DNA of 64,000 nt from Holothuria scabra (GCA_037179385.1 CM074188.1:22275318-22339317), one strand, 5' to 3'. Positions 24,076-36,627 are shown, numbered from the stretch's first letter. Program-made: numbers and translations. Notes: a model not told the origin generated them from the sequence alone.

Positions 24076-24234
24076 TCGTTTGATAAAAGAGAGTTTTATA
24101 CCTAGATAAAGGTAACTGGAATTGGAAACTCATTTTGAGGCAACAGATATAATTATCTCAATTTTGCTCTTATTTCTTTTCAATTAAGTATCTTTCTTCA
24201 TATTTATAACTCCAATATTGCATATTCAATGTAA

Positions 24235-24390
24235 AACAAGCAGTTACTTCTACTAAATTTCAAATGTGAAGAGAAAATTGTTGTCACATGACTCTCAACA
24301 GCTAATCACGATACAGGACGGTCTAAATACACTACTTCAAGTTGGGGTGACCGCTCTTTCCCATAGGGTACTGTATTTGCCTTTTAATGG
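24235..24390 (+). repeat. CACATGACTCTCAACAGC repeat family, copy
   Basis: Shares ATGTGAAGAGAAAATTGTTG, CACATGACTCTCAACAGC, CACTACTTCAAGTTGGGGTG with the other copies. Confidence 0.65.
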
Positions 24391-25106
24391 AACCAAAACT
24401 TTTAACATATGAGAGTAAAAATTCTTAAGCTGCATGGATTTTATGGAGTTATAAAGTAAAATTTTTAAAAGGCATCTCAACTACAACCTTTGCAGTAATC
24501 TACAGAAATTCTCAATTGACACAGCAAATAAAAATACGCAAAGTACGCACACAGTACTGAAGCTCATACATCACAACATGTACTGTACTGAGGGGATTTT
24601 TGCTTACACACATTGGGTCTTGCATACTCCCCATAGAACAAAAAGGTGAGACTGCTTGGATGAGGATGAGTTTTTCTACTTTTCTAGGGAGAACTTAATA
24701 AGTAAGTTGTTTAGGGGAATTGGAACTGTCTCGTGCATGATCGTACGGGAGGTAGAGAGGGGGCTGCATCCCCCATTGACCAAAACCTTGGTGAATCGGG
24801 CAGACTGCGGTGTCTCAGTCGTCTTGCAGAGATTATGTCCTGGGTTGGGATCTTGAGTCGACAAAAAGTCACAGCCCCCTGAGAGAAAGAGTCCAGTACG
24901 GCCATGGTCTGGGTGAAAAGACGTCCTCGCAATGGCAGAATCTCGGAGTAGTTCAATAACTTTAATTTCGTACCAATTTATGCACAGGTAATTACCTCTG
25001 TTTTCAGAGTATCATTTTAACCTGCTTCAAGTTCAAGTACTCCTAGTCTATGAGTTTCTTCTTATTCTCCTGCTGGCTTGTTATATCCAATATTTCTTTC
25101 TGATAG

Positions 25107-25280
25107 GTGAGAAGTTCATTCTTCGCACAAGTACCAACGAAAGGTCCTACTGCTCTGAAGAGAGGAAGATCTGGAGGACTAATGATAATGTACTCATCAT
25201 TGAGTACAAACTAAAGGATCGAAGAGATTCAGGATTCAAACTAAAATTCCTCTCTCAAGACGACCCTACCCCGACTGAAG
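25107..25280 (+). CDS. Exon 14: second half of CUB domain 4
   Basis: Acceptor TCTGATAG, donor GTAACA at 25281, phase 1/1. Reads GEKFILRTSTNERSYCSEER then DNVLIIEYKLKDRRDSGF, ending LKFLSQDD. The NVLIIEY...DSGFKLKF end matches the last CUB strands. The tail DDPTPTE is a short linker to CUB5. Confidence 0.83.
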
Positions 25281-28200
25281 GTAACACATAGAAACGAATC
25301 CGAACAGTCACGTAATGGTTCATAACGGGTTCATCAGCTTTAAATCTTTCAAACTCTTTGCTTACCTGTATCATAAATGATTGAACACTTGAAAAATTCT
25401 TTGAGTCCCCCTAATTTCACTGAACATGAGGGTTTAGAATTGCATGTAGACAATGAAATTAGGACGATTTAAGGCTGACGGAACCAACTTATGAACCACT
25501 TATCATCTGCTGGGATTCGTCAGTCAGTCTATACGTCTCTGTTGTACTTGTTGTATCATAGGCGTGTTGTGCCATTGTAATTTTGGGGCGCCCTCTTTAG
25601 GTGAAAGGGAAATGAAAACCAGAACTGCATTTGCTTGCAAAAACGTGGAATTGTAGTACGTGTCAGAAGTGTCCTTGCAGTTGGTACAGTATGTCCGTTT
25701 TTAATTTGAACTTTAGGATTTGCGACATGCATGGTGGGAAAAGGCTGTTGTTTCGTGTAAAACACTCTTCTTAACCCTATGTCTTGATAGTACAAGGCTG
25801 GACCAGTTGTCTCCAGCTCCCTGGCTGGACGCAAAAAGAAGTGATAAAAGAGTGTCCAATGATGTATATCCGAACCTTCCATGCTACTACGAGACTATGA
25901 GTAGTCAGTCACTAGCTTTATTTTGGAGCAAATTTGCCAACACTGAAACAAGTACCGAGTAGCCTACATATACGATACGCTCTGTCGTGTTGTTTACTCC
26001 TGTCTAAATTGATCTTCATCGGTTCTCTCCCTCTTTCACTGTCCTTTATATTAAATAATGACACCCTCTCAGGCTCCTCGACCCTGGTAGTACTTCCATG
26101 CTCGGGCTGCATTTCTTTAGGAAGGCTGAATAACTGTTGACGCTGTACATTGTCACTTTCGCAATATGCAACATGCTTTCAAAAAGTTACGGCCAGAATA
26201 CCTTTTGCTTTTACCACTGAAATAAAGCATGAGAGAACTATAGCACAAGTCGCTTAATCCCACCACCAGCCTGCATTACAGATTTAGCTCCCTTGAAATC
26301 TGGACAAACTTGTCCTGTCCTTGAAATTCTTGCTTGTTGAACAACTGACAAAAAACACATTCAAGTGATAACATAGTCCAGTGAGCGCATATTGCTGTTT
26401 GCGGGTTTCTTTTGTTCAGAAATCGGTCAAGTGATGACATCGGACAAGTCGTAGCGTCCACTTTTCAAGGGGCAGAACTCTCTAATGAGTGGAGCCAATT
26501 CGATTCATACAGGGATTTGGCTATTCCCTGTTCCGTATAGCTCGATGATGTACTGTACAATGACGCCTTGATACCGTTTAACGATGGTGAACGCCATGGC
26601 GCCGTGATGGGCACCAATTTGGAAGATGCGATTGGTTATCCAGGCTTATCACCTCAGTGGGAAAAGGCCGAACCACATTTCATAGCGTTTTCTGGAAATT
26701 AATCCGCAGGGCCCTTTTATCAAGTTAACTCCTTAAATCTTGCTTGTTGTTATAGTGTTTGCTTTTCTGAAGTGGATTTTTGTTTTAAGACGACCACAGA
26801 TTGCTTTAACTGCTATTGTCAAAAGGTAGAACATGGATATTTTTACGAACTGGCAGGACATGAGCTGTGAGCCATTACAGGCTTTACAAAAGAAATTGTC
26901 AGTCGGCCAGTAAATGCCAATATTGTAGTGCAGCGCACTATAATAATGAAAGGGAAAATGCGAAAAAGACTCGTGTAAAAAGACCTGTAGCTACATTCTT
27001 CAGAAGAGTGTGTTAATTTTAGGGGTGGTGCCAGGATTCGCTCGACTGGGAGGGGAAGCTCCCGAACAGGGAAGCCAGCATGTCACGATGAAAATTTGGG
27101 GAAAGGGGTGCCCCCCCTCCGTCTTGTACGCAGTGGCGTAGCCAGGATGGAATTTTTAGGGGGGCCTAGGGAACAAGTGGGAGGGGGCTGGCTTGTCAGA
27201 GGGTCAGGCGCTGGAAGACTATCTAAGCGGAGCGCCATCATCAGTTGGCGGAATTTGGGGCTTTACAAACCTTCCAGATGGCGATTTGCCTTTGAAGAGC
27301 AATTAAGTGGACTGTCGGGGTGATTGAAGTTTGCTTGCTTTTTATTGTTAGCCTGTTAGAAGTATTCACCGGAAACTGGAAGATTTTCCGGAATATCCTG
27401 CAATCTTAACCAAATATTTGAAAACTGGAGAAGAAAGGTAATTTTAGGACACATTTTGGCGTTATTATTAAAGAACCTGACCTTCTCATGAGAAAAATCA
27501 AGTAGGTCGCCCTGTGACATTTGGTTTGTTGGGGTTACTGGATAGCACATCCAGGAGATTAAGGCCCTCAGATGATATTGGAAAATTTAGCGAAAAAAAT
27601 TGGCATCCTCTTAACATATGTTACAAATCTAGAGTTAAATTCTAAAGAAATTTTATGGCAGAGTGAGAACATTCGAAAAGTTGGTTTTACCTGTAAAAAG
27701 AGAATTGAGAAATTGAAGTCTTCATTGAAGAGCAATCTGCCCAAGTTCATAGGGATTGGGCAAAATCAGGACTGAAGTTGGTTGAGGTGTCATATTTGTG
27801 GTACAGTGAAAATGGAAATTTTTTCACTTTCTTTTCAAAATGTTTGGAGCTTATATGAAAAAAAATGAACTTTTGTAAGGAAAACTAAGAATTTTGAAAG
27901 TCTCCTTAGAAGAATACGTCCTTCGTGTAAGCAAGATCAGTAAGCTCATGAGGACTGAAGTTTTTACTGGGTTTACATCTTTTATCAAATAAATGAAGGC
28001 TACCCGACAAAATTGGCTCTTCTCCTCCACGGGGGTCATGTCCCGCCACCCCCTTCACCGCTGATGCCACCTTTGTTTCAGTTATCGACCAACAGTAACA
28101 AGTTTTTAATCTGATGTCTCATAGTACCGGCATGGTTTGAAACCATTCATCAATGCATAACCATGAATAGTATGTTAACCACACTCCGAAATGGTGTAGG

Positions 28201-30324
28201 GAAATAGAGGGTGCTCTTCCCCTTTAAGAAACAGAGCCGTATCGGCTCTGTTAAGAAATTTCACTCATGTGTCATAGTCAGGCGAGTGATTTAAATTGAA
28301 ATATTGCAAAGATGTTGAACCGATTAAACGCGGATTAGAATTTTCCTACTTAGTAACCATAAAAACATTAGAATAGAGCCATCTCCATCATGTCCCGACT
28401 AACCATCTTTCAGTAAAATCGGTGATGCCAATGCTACGTACAGGTTTAGGTCTTCGTAGTGGAGCGCTATTAATCGTATATTAGGCAAAATTTGCACACA
28501 TTTTGTTGTTTTAATCTTATATTATAGCCATTTTATAAGAAACACAATTAACTTAACGATTTGCAGTTCTAACCTTTTCACAGTTATCTAGTGTTTTTTC
28601 CACGTGCTTTTGTGCTTTAAGAGCAAAAAACTTTACCAATTTGCTTTGTTTTTGCTTTTCTTCTGCAATATTTTTTCATAATTTTGAAACCATGATTGTA
28701 ACAATGAAAAATGTAAAGCCTAATTTAGCACAATGTTTTTAATTTTGAGCTCCTAGAGACAGACATTTGCAGTTTGTAACTTTTGACTGATTTGCTGGAT
28801 CCACTAATTTCAAATCATCAAAAGTTAGAATATTCAAATTTCTCGAAGTGGTACAATACATTTGAGAACAAGTGTCATCTTCATAGGTATTTATTAACAT
28901 GAATGAACGGTTAGTACCAATTTTTGTGTGTGTATTTCGGTGTAAGCTTGGTGTATACTTTGAATATGAATAGATAAAAATATACTTAGAAAACTGGTTA
29001 ATATTTTGGTCTATGAACCCCCACCCAAGGTCATTTATTTCAAGGTGGAAACAACGTGCCCGACGAATCTCCATCATACTCCCATTTTTGAGTCCAGTTA
29101 CCGTAAAATGATATAGGCCCCTATTTCATGATTTTTTCAACTAACGTATTAAAAATGTAAATCGTGATCGAAGGAGTGATGGCTTGGCTAGGATTTGAAA
29201 AGTGGGGCACATATTGGTTAGCTATATACCTTGCGCCTTAGGCTTACAACTTTCAAAATCTAGTTGTGTGGCACTGGATTCCAAGGAGAAAATTCCTGTT
29301 GAGACCTGATTAAGTTCCAACGGGTTTGAACGGGTATGAACAAGCAATGTTCAAATTACCAGTAGTGGAGTGATGAAAGTCACCAGGTGTCAACAGATAA
29401 CATCGAAAAAGCTAACCGGTTCCTGTTGGTACCTGTTAAAACCGGTAAATTTTGTTTCCAATTACCTGTAGTACCTGTTAAAACCTGTTCAACAAGTTTC
29501 AACTGGAATTCTCCATTGTTCATGGGGAGCATCACACGCAACAGTCTTATGTTCTATTTTAAGGTCTTTGGTATGATCCGGCTTCGGAATAGAACCACAG
29601 ACCTTCCAAGACACCTGGTCACGACACATATGTCAAGTGGGAAAAGTAATTCTGTAGGAGACATTGTGATAATACATTAAACCTGTAAATTGTACAGCCT
29701 ACCCCATTCAGAAGCTGACAAAAGGAAAAGCGGTGCATGCTTACTTAACGCACACTTTCCGTAAAACGGGTACGATGCAGTGGCGGAGCTACCATATAGT
29801 CATATAGTCAAAGGGACGGACGCCCCCCTTGACGGCCTCAAATTGCCTGTCAGCGCTCTCTTTACCGTATTGAGGCAGGGAGGTGTTATTAAGCGACTGA
29901 CAATATAAAGGCAAGGGATAAATTTCCCGATCTGCTGTCAAACACCTAGCAGACGACATACCAGGCTTGAACACCTGCTAATACATCAATGATAAGCCTA
30001 TTTAATCATAAAGAACAACCAACAAAAGAGATTAGTGTCGGCAACTTCTACGTCTCAAAGAAAAAGGTTCTCGATCGATCTCCATCTAATAACACCTTTC
30101 TGATCTACCTACATAAAAGCGCCCAACAGTCTATTTTTCGCTCCTTCTGACCAAATATTCCTGTCCTACAAACTTTGAAGCGCCCCTGTAGGCAAGTCTT
30201 GCCCCCTCCCCCCTCTGACTGAATTCCCTTCCTCCGCCTCAGGTATATGCATCCTCACCTCTACGCTCCCCACTGTGCAAGAGCAAGCAAATGGTTATTA
30301 ATATTACTCTCTCTTCCATTACAG
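25281..30324. other. Long intron (5 kb) of the protease, no exon recognised
   Basis: Phase-1 exons on either side join directly. It contains GTGGCGTAGCCAGGA-type transposon end sequences near 27130 and 29780, a repeat shared between 9640-9760 and 27170-27320 (GGAGCGCCA(C/T)CATCA core), a 23-bp hairpin at 28230-28252 and ACCTGTTAAAAC-rich DNA at 29280-29520. The 108-codon minus frame at 25556-25882 is unrecognised. Confidence 0.6.
28230..28252. repeat. Short perfect hairpin
   Basis: AACAGAGCCG, spacer TAT, CGGCTCTGTT. Preceded by CCCTTTAAG, so possibly inside another small repeat. No T-run after it. Confidence 0.8.
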
Positions 30325-30509
30325 GTTGCAACCGCTTCCTCTCTGGAGGCAGAGGATCACTGAAGTCTCCAGGATACCCGGATGACTATAGATCGAATAG
30401 GGTATGTGCGACGAGGATCTTGGCAGAGCCAGGGAATATGATATCTATAACATTTGATTCCTTCAGGATGCAGGGCAGTTTTCCCAGATGCAGGAAAGAT
30501 TACATGCAG
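30325..30509 (+). CDS. Exon 15: first half of CUB domain 5
   Basis: Acceptor CCATTACAG, donor GTAAGA at 30510, phase 1 in and phase 0 out. GCNRFLSGGRGSLKSPGYPD is a classic CUB start, followed by VCATRILAEPGNMISITF and RCRKDYMQ. Cys1, 2 and 3 of a four-cysteine CUB lie here. Confidence 0.93.
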
Positions 30510-30762
30510 GTAAGAACACACAAGATTAAATGACTGCATCTGAGTCAATATTACACTATTCCAAGTAAGAGTCCTCTTTCAGAGATATCAGGGACATCGA
30601 AAAAAAAAACAATATTTTTGCCTCCAATATATTGGGGGCATAAATATTGTTTTGCCCTTATAACTCAGGCAGTTTCTTAAAAAAGGCAGAATAAGCAGAG
30701 CATAATATTGTGGTATACAGATGACTTCAGGGCTTCGATAAAAAATCAATTTGAGAGTATTA

Positions 30763-31185
30763 GGGTGCTTTTACACTTGATCCGGATCTGATCGCCTGCT
30801 CGGGGTCTGACCCACTGCTCGAGATCAAATTTGTAGTGTAAATGCAGATCAGATCCGGATCTGATCGCCCGATTTTGATCCTAGTAAGGGGGGAGGATCA
30901 GACCCCGCACAGGCGATCAAATCTGTAGGTGTAATGCTCGCCGGATCAACGGTGAGGTAAGGTACGGTGTGCATGGTACATGTACAGGGTCTATTTTTTG
31001 TTTACACTTTGGGGCGCACGCGCGTGTGCCTGTATTTCGTAATTCATTTGGAGCGACTTCCGCTTAAGCACAGAGAAGGATCAGAGTACGACACAAGTGT
31101 AAATGCACCAGGATCAAGCCATACACGTAATTCGATACGCTGATAACATCGGGCGATCAGATCCGGATCAAGTGTAAAAGCACCC
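30763..31185. mobile_element. 423-bp PIF/Harbinger-type MITE
   Basis: Terminal inverted repeats of about 34 bp, perfect by eye: left GGGTGCTTTTACACTTGATC, right its reverse complement ending GTGTAAAAGCACCC, each containing the palindrome GATCCGGATC. Flanked by TTA on both sides (30760-30762 and 31186-31188), the three-base target typical of PIF/Harbinger. No transposase. In the intron splitting CUB5. Confidence 0.88.
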
Positions 31186-32379
31186 TTAAAGGTATAATAA
31201 AAAAAAACTTCATATGTAATGCGCCATCCACTTACACATTTTCTGCGTATGCCAGTCAATGTGAGTGTGTATGCATTTTTTGCTTTTAGACGAAACTGGT
31301 CCTGGACACGGTCTAGGGTTCCGGCTTTCGGACAATTTTTACTGCTCCCCCAATCCACAAACCAGATCAACGCTCCTGTTAGATATCATAGGCGGCGGAA
31401 GATGTTTTTTTATTGGGAGCCACAAGTATTTAGAAGCCGACAAAATGGTAACGTCATTATGCGTCAGGTTTTGCGCTTCGCGGAAAAACCCCATCGGCGT
31501 GGGGTCCAGGGTCAAAGCCCCTGTAGGGGTCAAAGGGACGGAGCCCCCGGAAGCTCAGCTATTTTAGTGATTTGTTGACTCCAAAATGGTCAAAAATCAT
31601 ATTCAAATTAAGGATTCTAAACTATGAATTTAATTCAGAAGTGGGGTTCAGGTAATGGACGAGAATGGAATAGTGAAGTACTATGGCATTTGATTAAGGG
31701 CAAACATACTTTACAGTAACTTTACAGGCAAACCCAAACTGTTAAAGCTACTCAAAATTGAACATGTGATTGATCACTTGAGACAGGTCATTTTTAAGAG
31801 ATCCAAAGTGTTTGGGGCATTTTATCAATAGGGAGTTCTATTTACAATCCCAAGGCAATATACGTGGGGTCCAGGGGCCCACAACAGGGTCCCCTGAAGC
31901 TCTGACATTTTAGACTTTTTAGGGGTCTTAATGGAAGCAAAAATGTACCGTTGTATAGGTATTGCTAATTTGTTTAATTTCTGTTGAAAAAAAGTTATTT
32001 TTTGCGACACTCACTTATTGGGGGACAATCTCGAAAAAATAAAATAAAATAAAATAAAAAAAATAAAAAATTGGGGACAGGCTAACACTGCCCCCTCCCT
32101 CCGGTTCCACCGCCAATGAATATGCAATATTTAAGTCTTGAAAAATAATGGAAGGTATGTGGAATGAGAAATTAGGAGATATTTGTGAGAATTAGCTGAC
32201 GGTTTCAAAATAAGATAGGGACAACTGCTGTGCCCTAGTAGGCCTAAGTTGACTATTATATAAAAACCAGAATGAGAAAATGCATTGAGGTTTCGATGAT
32301 TCATAAATGTTCCATTTCAAAGAGTGCCATGATGCACCATTATCTTCTCATTCAAATGTTATACTACGTAGCATGTTCA

Positions 32380-33235
32380 AAAAATAATTTTGTAATTCCA
32401 GATGACCTTTTAACATCCATAAAAGCCATACATAGCTAGACAGACAAACAGCAGACAGACAAATGGACAAACAGCTATCTTGAAAGATTATATTTAAAAA
32501 GGTTTCCAGGCTTTGACCCATGGAGACCCCAGATGACCTTTCATCTCTGCCAAAAACAATGAGGACCATCTTCTGACCATAATGCATCCACATAACCAAA
32601 TATGAAATCTGACCAAGTCTCCTATCTTGAGATCTTGCATAAGCAGGATTTTCAGACATTGACCAGCAAAGACCCCAGATGACCTTTGACATCCATCAAA
32701 AACATAAGGTACCATTTCCTGACCATAACGTATCCACATACCAAATATGAAATCTATCCAAGTTACCTAACTTGAGATATCACATTAACAAGGTTTTCAG
32801 ACTTTGACCCCTGGTGACCCCAGATGACCTTTGACCTGCGCCAAAAACAATAGGGACCATCTACTGACTGTAATGCATCCACATACTAAGTATGAAATCT
32901 ATACAAGCTTCCTAACTTGAGATATCATGTTAACAAGATTCTCAGACTTTGACCCCTTCTGACCCCAGATGAACTTTGACCTCCGTTAAAAACAATAGGG
33001 ACCATCTACTGACTGTATCACATCCACAAACTAAATATGAAATCTATCCAAGCTTCCTAACTTGAGATATCGTGTTAACGAGATTTTCAGACTTTGACCC
33101 CTAGTGACCCCAGATGAGTTTTGACCTCCACCAAAATCAATGGGTTCTTCCTCTCTATATGACACATCTATGTACCAAGTTTGAAAACTGTCAGACATTC
33201 CTATCTTGAGATATCGTGTTAACAAGCAAAGTGTC
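32380..33235 (+). repeat. Tandem satellite, 145-bp period, about five to six units
   Basis: The landmark GACCCCAGATGA recurs at 32525, 32671, 32816, 32961 and 33106 (spacing 145-146). Each unit includes a TGACCTTTGACCT-like segment, CTTGAGATAT and TTTTCAGACTTTGACC. Ends about 150 bp before the last protease exon. Isolated units lie near 36775 and 41590. Confidence 0.9.
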
Positions 33236-33310
33236 ACAAACACACACATACACACATACATACATACATACATACATACTCACATTCATACATACATACA
33301 TACACACGCA
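33234..33310 (+). repeat. CACA/CATA microsatellite
   Basis: Runs of ACACACAT and (CATA)n directly after the satellite and before the last protease exon. Confidence 0.95.
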
Positions 33311-33383
33311 TGCCATCATGAATGCATTGGTTTCTCTTATCATCGAAACCAAAAAACCTTTTCAATCTTACTTTCTTGTGCAG

Positions 33384-33548
33384 ATCAAAGACCTAATTAG
33401 TGGCCGTACACACAAGTGGTGTGGTAACCAGAGAGATGCATCAGCTTTGGACTTTGTATCGGACAGTTTCTACATCGAAGTCAAATTTGTCTCCGATGAC
33501 AGGAAAGAATTTGCTGGTTACTACGCGTCTTTTAACGTTTTGAAGTAA
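33384..33548 (+). CDS. Exon 16: second half of CUB domain 5, C-terminus and stop
   Basis: Acceptor CTTGTGCAG, phase 0 in. Continues CUB5 with ISGRTHKWCGNQ (fourth Cys), FYIEVKFVSDD and GYYASFNVLK, then TAA at 33546-33548. The protein ends directly at the CUB boundary with no membrane anchor, so it is expected to be soluble. The exon starts only about 75 bp after a 145-bp satellite and a microsatellite. Confidence 0.93.
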   Translation: MKDLISGRTHKWCGNQRDASALDFVSDSFYIEVKFVSDDRKEFAGYYASFNVLK

Positions 33549-34539
33549 CAGCTTAGGTCTGAAGACGGTACGGTATTGGCATGAAAAGGACATCCTGTAT
33601 TTGCTATTAGTTGAATGTGCTCATATTTCTTAAAGATTGCTGTTTCAGTGCCTTAGGAGACGGAGCGGGCCATTACTGGAGCGGGCTATCCCCTCCCCAT
33701 AAATTTTCAATTTGAAGTAGTTTTCTCCAAGGACTTTCAATCAGATGCGCATGGGAACTGTCAAAATTAGTCTCAGTCTTAAGACATAAAAAGAAGCAAG
33801 CCCCCACATATGTTATATTTGCCGATAGAATTTTATTTACTAAAAATGAACACAATGAAATTATATTTCATCTACTTTTCACTTTGTTTTCGTAGAGGTT
33901 ATGTAGAGGGATACTGTATTTCACGTAAATCTTTGTAATTTGTATTTCAATCCATCCACTAAAGTTAACAAAGTATTATATTTCTTCTATACCAAACATC
34001 AGATTCCTGTTGTATCTCAGTGCATTGGTTGAAGTGATATGTGAGAATGTATATCAGACGACAACATACGTAGAACACTACATGGTCCACCACTGTACTG
34101 TGAGGTAGGCCGTGCACAGAGAGCAGTTGGGACCCCCGCCCCTCCACAATTTCCAAAGTGTACCAGTTCACCTTCGAAAATAGGCAGGATGAACATAGTC
34201 ACCGTAAATATTTTTATTGAAAACAATCTACAACAAAGTACGCCTGCTTATCTAAAAGGTTCTTTGTGAAGCATGCTCTCTCACCAAAACAATGAAATTA
34301 ATCACAGATTTCAGCTGTTGCCTACTGATTTACAAGGAAGTTCTTGATTGGCTGTTGTCATTGTATTGCATCGATTATATTCTTTGTAATTTTTTCCGGG
34401 GGATTAGGTTAGGTATTTGAACCATCATTAACCAGTTTGGAATTTTATTCTTTCACGGTGATCGTCGGCTTCGAAATGTCGTTCCTTCGAAGACGGTTTA
34501 AATACTGTACTCTCTTTGCTTAACTCTCACCAGGCTTCA

Positions 34540-34645
34540 CCAGGCTTCACCAGGCCAGTGAGCCACAACTGGGCAAAAAGGCTGTGGCTGCCTCTACTTG
34601 AACCAATAGGCTGGAAACTGGGCTGTAAAACTTTAACTAACTCAC
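34540..34645 (+). repeat. tRNA-derived SINE, copy 2, 3' half
   Basis: Keeps CAGTGAGCCACAACTGGGCA, GGCTGTGGCTGCCTC, GAACCAATAGGCTGG and the tail AACTAACTCACC. The tRNA-like head is absent. Preceded by three CACCAGGCTT direct repeats. Confidence 0.7.
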
Positions 34646-34740
34646 CATGGTTCACCTTCCATTGTCCCTACCAAGGTTTAAATGCAGCATACATAGCATC
34701 AATGTGTAGTGTAGGTGTGAGTATATAGCACTGTGTGTCA

Positions 34741-34746
34741 AATAAA
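34741..34746 (+). terminator. Candidate polyadenylation signal for the protease gene
   Basis: First AATAAA that I see downstream of the stop codon, giving a 3' UTR of about 1.2 kb. It lies just beyond a SINE fragment, so it may belong to that insertion. Confidence 0.3.
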
Positions 34747-34774
34747 CTTTGACATTTGCTGTCGCATGCAAAAG

Positions 34775-34901
34775 CAGGGGCGGCGTCAAGGGGTGGCAGG
34801 GGGCAACCACCCCTATATTACCAAAGAAATGTGAAAAGAGAAGGAGAAAAGAAGATAAAGTTCAATCGATTTATGCTTCCCCCATCACTCATCCGCCCCT
34901 G
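34775..34901. repeat. 127-bp element with CAGGGGCGG ends
   Basis: CAGGGGCGG at 34775 and its reverse complement CCGCCCCTG ending 34901. Such ends are common in hAT-like elements, but I see no 8-bp duplication. Similar ends occur near 62955. Confidence 0.45.
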
Positions 34902-36177
34902 GCGAGTGGCAACTTTTCTGTCTGTCTGTGAAAAGGGCAAAGATGTTGATATAAAACATTTCATAAAAACAAGAACAGACACATTAACTGTACATGAAGA
35001 GTATATTCAACTGCGACCTCATTTATATACATAACATAATAGATGACAAAATGATAAACGGTTTTCCCAAAGAACAAAAAATAACTGTATAGTTGTCGAG
35101 TACTTTGTAAGCTATTCGTGAAATACAAGTAACACAAATGGAGGCCTGTCATATATCTATATGCCTTTTCCTGATCTTAACTGGTGACAATCGTGATGCG
35201 GGGAAATCGTACTGCCATCCCTAAAAAACCATGATCAAATCTGACTTATTTCGGAACATATCCATCAACCCTTTTAAGATCAAGCAAATGTATGAAGAGT
35301 TCTTGCAAGCATAATTAAAGAGGTTGATTAATTAGACTTGGGTAAAATGACAGCTCATACTGCGAATGGACTACTCACGTTAGGCCATGCCTTGAAGTGA
35401 TAGGATTGCATATGTTCAAGAAAACATAACAAATAAGGAAGTTATATGATCTCCAATATTTCTTTTCAAAGTATTTAAAAATTTGAGAGCATAAAACGAA
35501 TCAAGGAGAATATTAACCAAAGGGATTCCAAGAAATGAAAAATTTAATATTCTTGCATGATTAAGAATAATACATAAGATAAAAGGATAGCCTAATTTAA
35601 AGGAAGATTGCATCTGTCCTTTAATGATGTAGTAAGAAATGAAACATTACACAGATTGTTCGTTTGACCTCCCCTCTAATTAAATGTTCAATGAACTATA
35701 TGATATACATGGAAATATTACATGATTAGATCAAAATTATGCAAATATTGTATCAAATCTAACAAAAAGCATGGTACATACAGAAATATCTCTGGTTGAT
35801 GACCTCAACCCTATTATTTTAACCCTCCAAGAGGCAAAAGTTGCAGGTCCACTACAAGGGTATCCCGATGGAAATCTACCTGTAAAGTACTGTAATTCAA
35901 AATCTCTATTAAACAATGTCACAAAATTACATTTGAAACCTGTTAAACAGGTTTTATAAAGTACATGAGGTAATTAAAAACAAATCAACAGGTCTAACCA
36001 GCATTTTAACAAGTACCAACAGGAACCTGTTAGCTTCTCTGTTCATACCTGTTGATGCCTGTTGAGTTTCATCATTCCAAATGGTAATGGCCTGTTCAAC
36101 TTACAAAACAAAAGAAAAGCAGCAATCTTTAGATCACAAGTTCAAAGCTTTATCGAGTTTGTTATGCACCATTTTCT
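34902..36177. other. Intergenic, no gene recognised
   Basis: AT-rich. From 35780 to 36075 it contains CCTGTTAAACAGGTTT palindromic and AACAGG(A/T)ACCTGTTAG-like segments that resemble 29280-29520 in the opposite orientation. Confidence 0.5.
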
Positions 36178-36627
36178 TTAAAGGCATGTTCTGGTGGTGT
36201 CTTCATAGAGTCTTGTATGAATGGGAAAATTATTCCAGACCATGTATCAACGAACCTTGGAGTGATAACCTCTTCCTACCTCAAGATATCTAAACTAAGT
36301 AATAGGGGCACACTGAACCATATTTCTTTTGTTCTTTTTAACAATTAATTGAATGCCCTGATTGTCCTTAAAATGTGATACCATTGAAATGTTTGAATAT
36401 CTTTTCCTGTAAATAAAGCATAATCCTAAACCGTATGTAGGGTGTAGCGGCAACAATGTTGCTAAATATTCCATGAGGCAACATCAGAATTATACCATAT
36501 ATATACTGCATAAAATGTCAAATTTATGTGCCCCGATGATATTGCATTATTTCCCATAATGCACTTCATCTAAAAAAAGAAAAAAATTGTATGACTTGAA
36601 AATTTTGTCACCAGCAAATTCCTTTAA
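36178..36627 (+). repeat. TTAA-flanked MITE, family 2, copy b
   Basis: Starts TTAAAGGCATGTTCTGGTGG and ends AAATTCCTTTAA. About 450 bp, with internal deletions relative to the copy at 2347. Confidence 0.75.

Larger units (their letters stand above)
1174..33548 (+). other. Gene model: secreted LDLa/CUB/EGF trypsin-like protease, 16 exons, 5' end missing
   Basis: Sixteen exons with GT/AG boundaries and matching phases join into one open frame of 975 residues ending at TAA 33546-33548. Numbering below is within this visible protein. Order: LDLa 1-33, CUB1 34-139, EGF-like 141-177, cbEGF 179-220, trypsin domain 221-467 (activation after Arg237), LDLa 468-500, CUB2 501-600, LDLa 602-637, CUB3 638-749, CUB4 751-859, CUB5 861-975. 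Every module outside the protease is bounded by phase-1 introns, as in exon-shuffled extracellular proteins. CUB4 and CUB5 are each split by one internal intron (phase 1 and phase 0). Likely an extracellular or vitelline/hemolymph protease of the ovochymase/enteropeptidase/MASP-like kind, but I cannot name an ortholog. No signal peptide or transmembrane segment is visible; the start lies upstream or in an unrecognised exon. Confidence 0.9.

Noticed and set aside
31265..31567. 100-codon + frame after a TTTTGCTTTTAG acceptor, looking like an extra CUB5 exon
   Set aside because: Exons 15 and 16 join in phase 0 to a complete CUB. An exon here in the needed phase hits a stop within nine codons.
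32380..33235. CRISPR-like array
   Set aside because: The whole 145-bp unit repeats with no unique spacers, and the context is a eukaryotic intron.
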